Shown: piece by piece, positions 8,919 through 17,591 of the stretch
Layout of the letters: each line of letters starts with the position of its first letter
Numbering within the stretch: position 1 is the stretch's first letter
Assembly (NCBI RefSeq): GCF_000803645.1
Contig: NZ_CP009123.1
Coordinates: 1-64,000 of the forward strand
Origin: Sphingopyxis fribergensis
Lineage (GTDB): Bacteria > Pseudomonadota > Alphaproteobacteria > Sphingomonadales > Sphingomonadaceae
Length of the DNA stretch: 64,000 bases
Direction of reading: 5' to 3'
The notes under the pieces: model-generated
Database searches by the model: none
Told to the model about the DNA's origin: nothing
Seen by the model: only the letters and a program-made list of their open reading frames with translations
Position numbers and translations under genes: made by a program

Positions 8919-9479
8919 TCAGGTGGCAGCGCGGAGATACTGGTAGAGGGTTTCGCGACTGATCCCCAGGTCACGGGCGATGACGGCCTTGCGCTCGCCG
9001 TCATCAACACGGCGGTGCAGCTCGGCGACCATTTCGTCGGAGAGGGAACGTTTCCGCCCGCGATAAGCACCGCGTTGTCTGGCGACCGCAATGCCTTCGC
9101 GCTGCCGCTCCCGGATCAGGGCGCGCTCGAATTCGGCGAACGCACCCATGACCGAGAGCATCAGGTTGGCCATCGGGGAATCCTCGCCCGAGAAGGCCAG
9201 GCTTTCCTTAACGAACTCGATCCGGACGCCTCTTTTGGTGAGGGACTGAACCAGTTTGCGCAGATCGTCGAGATTACGCGCCAATCGATCCATGCTGTGG
9301 ACCACGACGGTGTCACCCTCGCGGGCGAAGGCGAGCATGGCATCGAGTTCGGGGCGGTTGATGTCCTTGCCCGATGCCTTGTCGGTGAAAATCCGGTCGA
9401 GCGACTGCCCGTCCAACTGGCGATCGACATTCTGATCGAATGTGCTCACCCGGACGTAACCGATCCTCTGGCCTTTCAT
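8919..9479 (-). CDS. tnpR: Tn3-family serine resolvase TnpR
   Basis: A 186-residue serine recombinase. Seen: the catalytic serine in GYVRVSTFDQN (Ser12), the arginine-containing VVHSMDRLARNLDDL active-site segment, a long E-helix region around GAFAEFERALIRERQREG, and a C-terminal helix-turn-helix GISRETLYQYLR. It resolves cointegrates formed by replicative transposition at the adjacent res site and usually represses tnpA and itself. It is divergent from tnpA. Confidence 0.95.
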   Translation of the reverse strand: MKGQRIGYVRVSTFDQNVDRQLDGQSLDRIFTDKASGKDINRPELDAMLAFAREGDTVVVHSMDRLARNLDDLRKLVQSLTKRGVRIEFVKESLAFSGEDSPMANLMLSVMGAFAEFERALIRERQREGIAVARQRGAYRGRKRSLSDEMVAELHRRVDDGERKAVIARDLGISRETLYQYLRAAT

Positions 9480-9652
9480 CGCCGCCTCCGGTCAAAATGT
9501 CAGGTTGAATTCTATGACACGGCGGAACATGCGTCAATAAATGCTTGCCATAACCCTATCCTGACAGAAACCGCCGCTGCATCCTGACGTCCGGTTAGGC
9601 TATACTCCAGATTGACGCTAGCCTGTCGCTCTCGACTCGGGATGGAGGCAGG
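9480..9652. promoter_or_regulatory. res: res site and divergent tnpR/tnpA promoters (candidate)
   Basis: A 173-bp AT-richer gap between divergent tnpR and tnpA, the normal place of the three-subsite res region in Tn21-like members of the family. Short AT-rich half-site-like segments occur (for example around 9508-9560), but I could not delimit subsites I to III by eye. Confidence 0.5.
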
Positions 9653-12622
9653 ATGGCGCGGCGGCGATTATTGACCGGAGAAGAAAGGCGTCGCCTGTTC
9701 GATATCCCCCATGACGAAACCGCGATCGTCGGCCACTATACCCTTGCCGCCGAGGATCTCGAACTGGTCGGTCGCCGCTATCGCCCTGCCAACCGCCTCG
9801 GTCTGGCAACGCAGATCGCGCTTATGCGGCATCCCGGCTTCGGTTTGCAGCCCGACGTCGACGTCCCCGATGCGGTCCTTCACTATCTCGCCGCCCAGCT
9901 CTTCGTCGATGTTGATGCGTTCGCCGACTATGGCCAGCGCGCGCAAACACGTAACGATCATGCCGACATTGCGGCACGGCATCTGGGGCTACACCCTTTT
10001 CGGCGAGGGGATATACCGCTCGCGCTCGATCTCGCCGCAAGAGCTGCGGAGCGGACCGATCGGGGCGAACCTATTGTCCGCGCATTGATGGAGGGGCTGA
10101 AGCAGGAACGCTTCATTCTTCCATCGGCAGACACGCTCGAACGTGCGGGCCTCGCCGGCAGGGCACGCGCCCGCAAAGCCGCGGCGGCGCTCATTGTCGA
10201 AAGCCTGGGTCATGCCGAACTGGCGCGGATCGATGATCTGATCGTCAACAACAGCGACTTCGGCATGACGCCGCTGGCCTGGCTGCGCAATTTCGAGGAA
10301 GCGCCCACCACGGCGAACATCAACGGGCTGCTGGAACGGCTACGCTATGTGCGCGGAATCGGCATCGACCCGGCGATCGGCGCGAAAATCCCCGACTTCC
10401 GGTTCGCGCAGTTCATGCGCGAAGGTGGCGTTGCGCCGGCGTTCCTGCTCTCCGATTATAGCCTTAACAGGCGCCGCGCGACGCTGATCGCGGCGGTCAT
10501 CGACCTCGATGCCAGGCTCGCCGATGGTGCGATCCAGATGTTCGACAGGCTTGTCGGAAGCCTGTTCACACGGGCGCGGCGCGGGCGGGAAAGGCGCTAT
10601 CAGGACAGCATCCGCTCGGTCGGCGAACTTATGCGGCTGTTCGGCGCGACGATCGCCGCGCTGGGAGAGGCGGTCGAACATGGCGGTAATCCGCTCGAAC
10701 TGATCGACGAAGCGGTAGGCTGGCACAGACTGGTCGCAGCCAAATCGCAGGTCGATGCGCTGGCCGAGCTGGCGGGCGAAGATGCGCTTGTCGCGGCGAC
10801 TGGTCGCTATGCGACGCTGCGGCGGTTCAGCCCGGCTTTCCTCGATACATTCACGTTCAAGGCATCGGGGAGCGGATCGCAACTGGTCAAGGCCATCGAG
10901 GTCATCCGCGATACCAATGCCCGCAAGGCCCGCAGCCTGCCCGAGGGCGTTCCGCTCCCATTCGCCAACCGGCAGTGGAAGCGCCTCATCACCGAAGGTG
11001 GCCAGGTCGATCGCCGGCGATACGAGACGGCCATCATGGCCACGCTGCGCGATCGGTTGCGCGCCGGCGACATATGGGTCGAAGGAACCCGCAATTATCG
11101 CCGCTTCGACACCTATTTGCTGAGTCGACGCGATGCCGATAAGGTGGCCGACAGCCTGCCATTCCAGACCGATGCGGCCGCCTATCTGGAGGAGCGGGCA
11201 AGGACGCTCGACTGGCGGCTGCGCCGTTTCGCCAAGCAACTCAAGGCGAACAGGCTCGCGGGCGTGGCGCTCGAACGCGACCGGCTCAAGCTGCAACCCA
11301 TGCCGGCGATCACTCCACCCGAGGCGGAGGCTCTCGATCGCAGGCTCGACGCCTTGCTTCCGCGCGTGCGGATCACCGAACTCCTGGTCGAGGTGGCCGA
11401 GCGCACCGGGTTCCTGAGCGCATTTCGCGATCTTCGGTCCGGCAAGGAGCATGACAACCCGCACGCGATCCTCGCCGCCATTCTCGCTGATGGATCGAAT
11501 CTGGGTCTAGAGCGCATGGCCAACGCCAGCGACGGGGTGAGCTACGCCCAGCTTGCCTGGACCCACAACTGGTATTTGTCGCCCGAAAACTATCAGGCCG
11601 CGTTGGGGATGATCGTTGCCGCGCACCATGATCTTCCTTTCACGCGCCATTGGGGAGCCGGCACTAGTTCATCCTCCGATGGGCAGTTCTTCCGCTCGGG
11701 CCGCAACCGATCGGCGGCGGCCGACATCAATGCGAAATATGGCAGCGAGCCGGGCCTGAAGATCTACTCCCACCTGTCCGATCATTTTGCCTCGTTCGGA
11801 TCGCGGATCATGTCGGCCACCGCCGGCGAGGCCCCCTACGTGCTGGATGGCCTGATGCTCGGCGCCGGCGCGCTACCGCTGCATGAGCATTACACTGATA
11901 CCGGCGGCGCGACGGACCATGTCTTTGCCCTTTGCCATCTTCTCGGCTTCCGGTTCGTGCCCCGTCTGCGCGACATCGCCGACCGGAAACTCGGCTCGAT
12001 CGCCGCGCCTTCGACCTACAAAGGCATCGAAAGCCTCATGGGCCGCACGATCAAGACGGCGGCGATCGAAGCCGATTGGGATGACATCGTCAGGATCGTC
12101 GCCTCCATTAAGGAAGGAGCCGTTGCGCCCTCCGCGATCCTGCGCAAGCTGGCCGCCTACAAGCGCCAGAACAGGCTGGATTTTGCGCTGGCCGAACTCG
12201 GCCGCATCGAGCGGACGCTATTTGCGCTCGACTGGCTTGAACAGCCCGACTTGCGTCGCGCCTGCCAGGCCGGCCTCAATAAAGGCGAAGCACGTCATAC
12301 CCTTGCCGCCGCGATCTACACCAACCGACAGGGGCGGTTCACCGATCGCTCGATCGAGAATCAGGAATATCGGGCATCGGGCCTCAATCTGCTGATCGCG
12401 GCGATTTCTTACTGGAACACCGTCTATATGGACAGGGCCGCCCAGCATCTCCAATCATCCGGCGGCACCTTCGATGATGCGCTGCTTGCCCATCTCTCGC
12501 CGATGGGCTGGGTGCATATCAGTTTGACCGGCGACTATCTGTGGCAAAGGGCAAACCGGCTCTCCCCTGGCGAGTTCCGCACCCTCAACGATCCCATGGC
12601 CCGCCTCAAACTCGTGGCATAG
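9653..12622 (+). CDS. tnpA: Tn3-family transposase TnpA
   Basis: A 989-residue full-length Tn3-family transposase. The N-terminal region (to about 300) holds the DNA-binding part (RRRLLTGEERRRLF). The RNase H-like core has the expected triad: Asp676 in SSSSDGQFF, Asp749 in YTDTGGATDH and Glu879 in NKGEARHTL, matching the published spacing of Tn4430 (D679, D751, E881). The C-terminus ends with LTGDYLWQRA. Nothing suggests inactivation. It stops only 4 bp before the right terminal repeat. Confidence 0.97.
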   Translation: MARRRLLTGEERRRLFDIPHDETAIVGHYTLAAEDLELVGRRYRPANRLGLATQIALMRHPGFGLQPDVDVPDAVLHYLAAQLFVDVDAFADYGQRAQTRNDHADIAARHLGLHPFRRGDIPLALDLAARAAERTDRGEPIVRALMEGLKQERFILPSADTLERAGLAGRARARKAAAALIVESLGHAELARIDDLIVNNSDFGMTPLAWLRNFEEAPTTANINGLLERLRYVRGIGIDPAIGAKIPDFRFAQFMREGGVAPAFLLSDYSLNRRRATLIAAVIDLDARLADGAIQMFDRLVGSLFTRARRGRERRYQDSIRSVGELMRLFGATIAALGEAVEHGGNPLELIDEAVGWHRLVAAKSQVDALAELAGEDALVAATGRYATLRRFSPAFLDTFTFKASGSGSQLVKAIEVIRDTNARKARSLPEGVPLPFANRQWKRLITEGGQVDRRRYETAIMATLRDRLRAGDIWVEGTRNYRRFDTYLLSRRDADKVADSLPFQTDAAAYLEERARTLDWRLRRFAKQLKANRLAGVALERDRLKLQPMPAITPPEAEALDRRLDALLPRVRITELLVEVAERTGFLSAFRDLRSGKEHDNPHAILAAILADGSNLGLERMANASDGVSYAQLAWTHNWYLSPENYQAALGMIVAAHHDLPFTRHWGAGTSSSSDGQFFRSGRNRSAAADINAKYGSEPGLKIYSHLSDHFASFGSRIMSATAGEAPYVLDGLMLGAGALPLHEHYTDTGGATDHVFALCHLLGFRFVPRLRDIADRKLGSIAAPSTYKGIESLMGRTIKTAAIEADWDDIVRIVASIKEGAVAPSAILRKLAAYKRQNRLDFALAELGRIERTLFALDWLEQPDLRRACQAGLNKGEARHTLAAAIYTNRQGRFTDRSIENQEYRASGLNLLIAAISYWNTVYMDRAAQHLQSSGGTFDDALLAHLSPMGWVHISLTGDYLWQRANRLSPGEFRTLNDPMARLKLVA

Positions 12623-12626
12623 CCAG

Positions 12627-12682
12627 TGTTCTCATTATGTCCGCCAAATCGTTGTCTGGCGCACAAACCTTGAGGTGACGCC
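12627..12682 (-). repeat. Right terminal inverted repeat of the transposon
   Basis: It reads TGTTCTCATTATGTCCGCC on the plus strand and ends GGTGACGCC at the outer edge. It matches the left end (2531-2586) in inverted orientation with two differences. Confidence 0.93.
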
Positions 12683-13351
12683 ATGCTGCTCGGCAATCGA
12701 GTGGCTGAAAGCCTATGTAGAATTCGGCAGCCTTACCATGTCTATCTGTCGATAGACGGCGGCAACGAGCAGGCGCACGACAGCAATCGTGGAAAGGACA
12801 GTTTCCGGCGAGCCGTAAGGGGGGGGCACTGCCTTCTCCGTCATCGTGGCGAAAGCGCGTGGCCGCACGTCAGCCTTTATCAGCTCGATCTCGGGGTCGA
12901 CGAAGCTACATACGATGCGGAATTTCTGAACCTAGCGGCGCAATGCGACGTTTGGCAGCGAGTCACCCCGATCGTGGCAAATGGGTCCGATCCCACCTAC
13001 AACGACAGCCTCGATCCGACGCTCCATTGGCAGGCGGACGCGCGCGGCCCGCAGCCCAATGGAGCCTGTTTTTGGGCCGGCTACAGCTTATCCGTGTCGC
13101 CGACGGGGGACGTGTCGCCATGCATCCTCACGCAAATTGCCAATCCGGAGGCGCTCCTTGGCAATCTCCGCAATGATTCCATGGATGCTATCATCGGCAG
13201 AGCGTCCGCGTTTAGAGAGCGGCTCGAAATCGACGGGCGCCAATCATTTTCGCTGTGCGCATCCTGTTTCAAAGTGTCGGGAAAGCCGCGCCCCCCGCGC
13301 GCCCCGATCGACTTGCGCGATCAACTGACCCCCGACAAAATCGCAAATTAG
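12683..13351 (+). pseudogene. 3' part of a radical-SAM/SPASM gene, truncated by the transposon
   Basis: The open frame begins exactly at the transposon edge. An early segment (HVYLSIDGGNEQAHDSNRG, near residues 19-37) is a mid-barrel radical-SAM signature. The C-terminal half looks like a SPASM domain: CFWAGYSLSVSPTGDVSPC, then LLGNLRNDSMDAIIG and a closing CASCF. The N-terminal barrel with the CxxxCxxC cluster is missing. An eight-G run near 12821 and an unconvincing stretch just after it suggest a frameshift or internal deletion. SPASM proteins usually modify peptides or act as sulfatase/quinohemoprotein maturases. The gene heads toward the ceramidase-like and acyltransferase-like genes on the same strand. 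Confidence 0.7.
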
Positions 13352-13410
13352 ATTTCGAGCAGCGCTTCGGTTGCCGGACAGCGAAAGCGTGTAAGCTTCA
13401 GCGATAGGAT

Positions 13411-14601
13411 ATGGAGATGAAGGCGGGATTTGCCCAATCAGTAATCACGCCGCCGCTGCCGATCCAATTGGCAGGACATCGCGGGCCGCGCATGGCCACT
13501 TCGATTGGCGACGATTTGTTAGCAAAAGCGTTGGTTTGTTCCGACCGTGATACCCTCTACGCGATCGTCTCGCTCGATCTCATCTGGTTACCGCGCCGCT
13601 TCATTCGCAAGGTTCGGGACCTAATTTCGCGTTCCTCGGCCATTCGTCCCGAGAACGTGATGATTGCATGCACGCATACACATTCCGGGCCCGACACACT
13701 TAACTGGTATGCCTTCGCGCCGCCGATAGCCGGCTGGTGGATGGAATGGCTAGCGCAGATGGTCGCGAGCACCGTGTACCTTGCCCTAAACAACGTTGAC
13801 GATTGCACTGCGGTCAGAGGCCAGGCCAGATTCGATCTCGCTGTCAATCGACGGCGCCCGGTGGACGGACAAATTTATCGCCTGCCATATGAAATGGGTC
13901 ATACCGACCAGCGCCTGTCGATACTCCAATTTTCTGCGGGAGATCGCAGCCTCGGAGGAATCGTTCATGCAGCAATGCACCCCGTTGTTCTCGGCGCGGA
14001 CAGCCACGCGATTAGCGGCGACTGGTGCGGTATCGCGATGGCAGAGCTTGGCACGCGAGCGGGTGGGATCTGGCTGTTTTTGAACGGCGCCGCAGGGGAC
14101 AACAACCCGAAGATATGGAGCGGTCATAACAACTATGACGCAATGTGCAGCGTTGCGCGCGCCGCGGCGGACTGCGCTGAGCAAGCCTTGAATTCGGCGC
14201 GTCCGTTCGCAGTCGAGACTATGGGATCGCGAATTCTCGATGGAGTCTATGAAGAGCGATCGCACCCCTACCTGACCGTGGAGCAGCGGCTGCGAACCAG
14301 CGAGGAAGGGGGCTTGTATGTCGAAAGTCAGGTGCTCCGGCTGGGCAATATGCCTTTCGTGGCGATGGGCGGAGAGTGTCTTTTCGACACCGCCCGAATA
14401 ATCGAAAGCGCGGTTGGAGACTGTCTGGTCGTGAGCTATGCCAACGACTATGTCGGGTATCTGCCCACACGTGAGCATTATGGCGAGGGAGGTTATGAAC
14501 CGGCGGCATCAATGCTCAGTGAGTCCGGCGCGGAAGCTTATGTATCCGCGGCCATCGCGAATGCGGAACATATTATGGGGCGAAACAAGATACCGACATG
14601 A
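13411..14601 (+). CDS. Neutral/alkaline ceramidase-like hydrolase
   Basis: A 396-residue protein resembling the catalytic N-domain of neutral/alkaline ceramidases, which hydrolyse the amide bond of ceramide. Seen: the zinc motif CTHTHSGPD (near residue 91), HPVVLGADSHAISGDW (near residue 190) and FLNGAAGDNNP, which corresponds to the region of the catalytic serine loop. It is much shorter than full ceramidases (about 650 residues or more), lacks the C-terminal immunoglobulin-like domain, and has no clear signal peptide, so it is probably cytosolic and may act on another amide. A second in-frame ATG at 13417 has better spacing from AGGATATGGAG. Its stop overlaps the next start by 4 bp. Confidence 0.75.
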   Translation: MEMKAGFAQSVITPPLPIQLAGHRGPRMATSIGDDLLAKALVCSDRDTLYAIVSLDLIWLPRRFIRKVRDLISRSSAIRPENVMIACTHTHSGPDTLNWYAFAPPIAGWWMEWLAQMVASTVYLALNNVDDCTAVRGQARFDLAVNRRRPVDGQIYRLPYEMGHTDQRLSILQFSAGDRSLGGIVHAAMHPVVLGADSHAISGDWCGIAMAELGTRAGGIWLFLNGAAGDNNPKIWSGHNNYDAMCSVARAAADCAEQALNSARPFAVETMGSRILDGVYEERSHPYLTVEQRLRTSEEGGLYVESQVLRLGNMPFVAMGGECLFDTARIIESAVGDCLVVSYANDYVGYLPTREHYGEGGYEPAASMLSESGAEAYVSAAIANAEHIMGRNKIPT

Positions 14602-15554
14602 TCCTGTTCATCGGCTTCATCGCAGCTGGCCCACGCGAAGCAATCCAGGCGTCGCCGAAATGGATTGACGGCCTCTCGGCCTACGAAGGAGACCCTGTCA
14701 TTCGGGCCTCCGATGCATCGACGGTCGCGAAATACGGGACCAGGGTTACTGAAATGCTCGCGGGCGGCCATCAAAAAGCGCGCAGCCCACTCCAAATCTA
14801 CCACTTCCAATATGCATTCTACACTATGCTCGCTCGCGCGTTGCTGCTGAAGCGCCCCGATATCACTGGCATCTTAGGATATTCGGGCGGTATACAGCCC
14901 GGGTTGCTCGCAGCCGAGATTTTCACGGCATCGAGTTTCCCTGCCGAGGTTGCCGACCTGAATCTCGAAGTCGCAAATCATGCTCTGCGGAATCGCGAGC
15001 AGGGGGTTAGCGCATGCTGCATCGACTTCTCGGAATCGGACTGGAAAGTCGAAGAGGTTTTCGAGTTGATTCGCAAGAAGTTTGACGGGGGCATATATTT
15101 GCAGGACCGGCGAAACGTAGGCGTCATGGATTTTGTGGGCCCCCGGGCGCTGATGGTTGATTTTCTGGCTACACTCGACAAGCGGGGAGGAATGGCGGTT
15201 CGAGCAAGCCGGTTACGGCTGGACGGTGGGTATCACACGCCTTTGATGGGCTCCTATCTCGAAAAACCGTATGATCTGGATTGCTGGGCAGATGCGCCGG
15301 CGCGTTTGAGCGCTTCACCGCTGAGAATCGGCTCGACCGTCGGGCATTGGTGGCCGAGGACAAGTGGTGCGCGCGATGTGCGAGACCTGACGCTGCGCTC
15401 GCAGACCGATCCGATCGAAAGCGGCCGCTTGTCTACGCTGGTGAAAGATCAGGAACTGATCTTTCTGGGATCGCGCATCGTTCTTCTCGAAGTGTTCGCC
15501 GGCACAGGCTATGTCCCTTCTGAGAATTCGGTGCTGCGACCAGACATGCTATGA
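14598..15554 (+). CDS. FabD-like acyltransferase (malonyl transferase fold)
   Basis: A 318-residue protein of the acyl-carrier-protein acyltransferase fold. Seen: the nucleophile elbow as GYSGG (family norm GHSLG) with the conserved serine, the Q-containing helix YHFQYAFYTMLARALLL before it, and YHTPLM near residue 214 supplying the catalytic histidine. The changed GYSGG elbow and absence of acyl-carrier or ketosynthase genes nearby argue against housekeeping FabD. It overlaps the ceramidase-like gene by 4 bp, so both are translated together, perhaps making or editing an acyl-amide. Its 3' end overlaps that of the convergent transglycosylase gene by 46 bp. Confidence 0.7.
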   Translation: MILFIGFIAAGPREAIQASPKWIDGLSAYEGDPVIRASDASTVAKYGTRVTEMLAGGHQKARSPLQIYHFQYAFYTMLARALLLKRPDITGILGYSGGIQPGLLAAEIFTASSFPAEVADLNLEVANHALRNREQGVSACCIDFSESDWKVEEVFELIRKKFDGGIYLQDRRNVGVMDFVGPRALMVDFLATLDKRGGMAVRASRLRLDGGYHTPLMGSYLEKPYDLDCWADAPARLSASPLRIGSTVGHWWPRTSGARDVRDLTLRSQTDPIESGRLSTLVKDQELIFLGSRIVLLEVFAGTGYVPSENSVLRPDML

Positions 15555-16393
15555 CTTTGGACAAGTTGCGGGGCTGAGAGAAAAGAGAGAATCCCCGCAG
15601 CCCGAACGATGGAGGGCTGATTTGGTATTGCGCCGCCAGCTTCAATGGAACGCCAATTGGCCATGATTTGGCGAACATAGTTTTGTGTTTCTGCTATTCT
15701 TGGGATGCGTCGTACTGATCGTACCCGGCCAGGCCCCGCATTGTATGCTGCAAGCGCGAAGTCGACCCTGCCAAACTCATCGAGCTGCTGCGCGAGATAC
15801 ATTGCTGTTCCGGTAAGGTTCTGCATCAGATCGTAGCGGTCAACGCCAAGCTGCCGCGCTGTCGCCGGCATGAGCTGACCGAGTCCAAAGGCACCCTTCG
15901 GACTTAGAGCTGACGGATTGTAACGGCTCTCCTGCATGATGAGGGCGTCTATCAGTCCGACCGGGAGGCGTGCTTCGCACGCTGCTCGCCGCACTAAAGG
16001 GTAGAGCAGCTCCCTACGTCGATCGGCGCGTTGACCCAGAATTGGAGATGGGCGGTACGGCTTGACCGCGCAATCTCCGGCCGCGAAGCGATCTGAAATT
16101 CCTAGGGGCGGCGACTGGGTATGCGTGGGTGCTCTTGGTGCTCCTCGCGAAGGCCGGAGATATTTGATCCGACCAAGGCGCAGGCGGGCGGGGTCACGAT
16201 TCATCTCCTCTGGGGCGATCGCTGCGAATTGGTTCCGCATATCGTTTTCGACGGCGGGAATATTCTCTTTCTGTGGCAGAGGTCGAGCAAAGTCGATCAG
16301 CTGGGCCTGTCGGACTACCATTTCCTCCGCGTCTGCCACTCCTGTTTGGAGGGCGAAGATCAATGCAGTCGAAGTAAGCAGAAATCGTTTCAT
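15509..16393 (-). CDS. Lytic transglycosylase (VirB1-like)
   Basis: A 294-residue exported SLT-domain enzyme. A signal peptide ends near residue 22 (GVADA). The SLT domain occupies about residues 135-245: catalytic Glu in IMQESRYNPSALSPKGAFGLGQLMP is the standard ES-x(n)-GLGQ-M-P arrangement, followed by YLAQQLDEFG and ALAAYNAGPGRV. It cleaves peptidoglycan to make room for the conjugation channel, as VirB1/TrbN homologues do. It is translated with the preceding HTH gene (4-bp overlap at 16390-16393) on the strand opposite to the tra operon. Confidence 0.9.
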   Translation of the reverse strand: MKRFLLTSTALIFALQTGVADAEEMVVRQAQLIDFARPLPQKENIPAVENDMRNQFAAIAPEEMNRDPARLRLGRIKYLRPSRGAPRAPTHTQSPPLGISDRFAAGDCAVKPYRPSPILGQRADRRRELLYPLVRRAACEARLPVGLIDALIMQESRYNPSALSPKGAFGLGQLMPATARQLGVDRYDLMQNLTGTAMYLAQQLDEFGRVDFALAAYNAGPGRVRSVRRIPRIAETQNYVRQIMANWRSIEAGGAIPNQPSIVRAAGILSFLSAPQLVQSHSMSGRSTEFSEGT

Positions 16394-16821
16394 CGACCGA
16401 GGGCCAGGAAGCGCTGTTTAATCTGTCTGTTTGCCTCAAGGCCTTTGCAAACCGCTTGCTCGGCCTGATTTAGAATTGCTTCCGTCTGCCAGCTATTCAA
16501 TTCTTCCTCGGGTTCATTGTCCGGGTGAGAAATCGCTTCGGCTAGTCTGGCTACCAAGCGCGAAGCCAATATGGTGCCTGGCGCGTAATATGATCCCGGG
16601 CAACCAAGCACCTGGAGAGCGATCTGGGCTCTAAGTCGATCAATCCGCAAAGCGTCACTGATCGCTAGCAGGCGATCATAACTCGGCGTTCCGCCGTGCG
16701 CCAAAAAATGATCGATTGTTCCAGGGCTCAACCTTGCGGTGCTGGCGACCTGCCGGATCGACAGACCGGTCCTCGATTGTTGCTCCTGACAAAGAGAACG
16801 GTAGAGATTTGACAATGACAT
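16390..16821 (-). CDS. Small HTH (XRE-like) DNA-binding protein
   Basis: A 143-residue protein whose N-terminal half looks like a helix-turn-helix: GLSIRQVASTARLSPGTIDHFLAHGG (residues about 19-45), then SYDRLLAISDALRID, typical of XRE-type regulators. The C-terminal half is acidic with unknown role. It overlaps the transglycosylase gene by 4 bp and lies upstream of the tra promoter region, so regulation of transfer genes is plausible but inferred. Confidence 0.6.
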   Translation of the reverse strand: MSLSNLYRSLCQEQQSRTGLSIRQVASTARLSPGTIDHFLAHGGTPSYDRLLAISDALRIDRLRAQIALQVLGCPGSYYAPGTILASRLVARLAEAISHPDNEPEEELNSWQTEAILNQAEQAVCKGLEANRQIKQRFLALGR

Positions 16822-16936
16822 TCGGTGCCCCAGAGAAATGAATAAATTCCATCATATGAACTAATTCGTTCCTATATAGGGCAGCGACAGAGCGCTGAAA
16901 TGTCAAGTTGAGAAAGCCCCAAATCTGGTTTGAATA

Positions 16937-17296
16937 TTATGCCCCTGTGATGATGTAGAATGCGAGTCGATGTAGCTGAATATTGGTAACGCGGGTGCCA
17001 GACGATTCAGAGAGGCGCCACCGGACCCTCCTGAGCCGGTCGTTGACCCATTTATCTACCCCGATGTTGATTGGGATATCACCACAAACCGAGTCCGTGC
17101 TCGCAAAATATAGCAGGTCCTTCGGGGTTAGTTTTCCCAATTCACCGAGCTTTTTCTCGGCCACGTGCGCTAGCAGGCTTGGCAGGGAGTAGGCCCGTCG
17201 TTCGCATATGGATAATTCGCATATCGCCCGACACTGTATCTCCCAGAACGCCTCGCTAGCCCTGTAGCGCAGGGTCACTGTTTGAGTCTTTGGCAT
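16937..17296 (-). CDS. Unrecognised 119-residue protein beside the tra promoter
   Basis: A basic, cysteine-containing protein (MPKTQTVTLRYRASEAFWEI) with no signal peptide or membrane segment. The sequence ends in a hydrophobic AFYIITGA. It is divergent from the tra operon across the 295-bp regulatory gap, the usual place for transfer regulators such as traJ/traM-like genes, but no family signature was recognised. Codon use is less GC-biased than in the tra genes. Confidence 0.5.
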   Translation of the reverse strand: MPKTQTVTLRYRASEAFWEIQCRAICELSICERRAYSLPSLLAHVAEKKLGELGKLTPKDLLYFASTDSVCGDIPINIGVDKWVNDRLRRVRWRLSESSGTRVTNIQLHRLAFYIITGA

Positions 17297-17591
17297 TCCA
17301 TAAGCTTTCGATGGCCTCGTAACTATGCACTTCGATCTTCACACACAGTCTTCGAGTCCAAAGTGCCTGAAATTTTCGTTGCCGCGAGCAGAAACTTCAT
17401 CCGAGTAACGAATTTCATGGTCAAACTGACGAATATTTCGTTCGCATTTATACAGATTTTTGAAGCAAAAATACCCATATCCACGCAAATCAGGTAATAA
17501 TCGGTCAGCGCTGGCTTGACCAGCATTTGCCACGGTTTCCCTTTCTGAGCGGCTCCCGTTCCGGGCGTCGTTCACAAGATGGGAAAAAATC
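17297..17591. promoter_or_regulatory. AT-rich tra operon promoter region with repeated CGAAAT-type boxes
   Basis: This 295-bp gap is clearly AT-richer than its surroundings. Three related imperfect palindromes occur: GAAATTTTCGTT (17369-17380), AACGAATTTC (17407-17416) and ACGAATATTTCGT (17429-17441). A short hairpin GCTGG-CTTGA-CCAGC lies at 17510-17524. These are candidate regulator sites and a leader hairpin for the transfer operon that starts at 17592. Confidence 0.45.

Larger units (their letters stand above)
2531..12682. mobile_element. Tn3-family chromate-resistance transposon, about 10.15 kb
   Basis: The unit is bounded by matching 56-bp inverted repeats and has divergent tnpR and tnpA separated by a 173-bp res-like gap. 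tnpA reads outward to the right end. Cargo between the left end and tnpR is rap1a-like, pepSY-like, DUF1259, chrB, chrA, superoxide dismutase and an ATP-grasp gene. The arrangement resembles the published chromate transposon TnOtChr (chrBACF with divergent tnpR/tnpA), but here an ATP-grasp gene lies where a chrF would be expected, and three secreted-protein genes are added on the left. The five bases flanking each end differ (GAATC on the left, ATGCT on the right), so no target duplication is visible. Confidence 0.9.

Noticed and set aside
9653-12622. Suspected catalytic defect in TnpA because WVHI replaces the common WEHI near the C-terminus
   Set aside because: The catalytic glutamate of the family maps to Glu879 in NKGEA by spacing to the C-terminus, and both aspartates are present.
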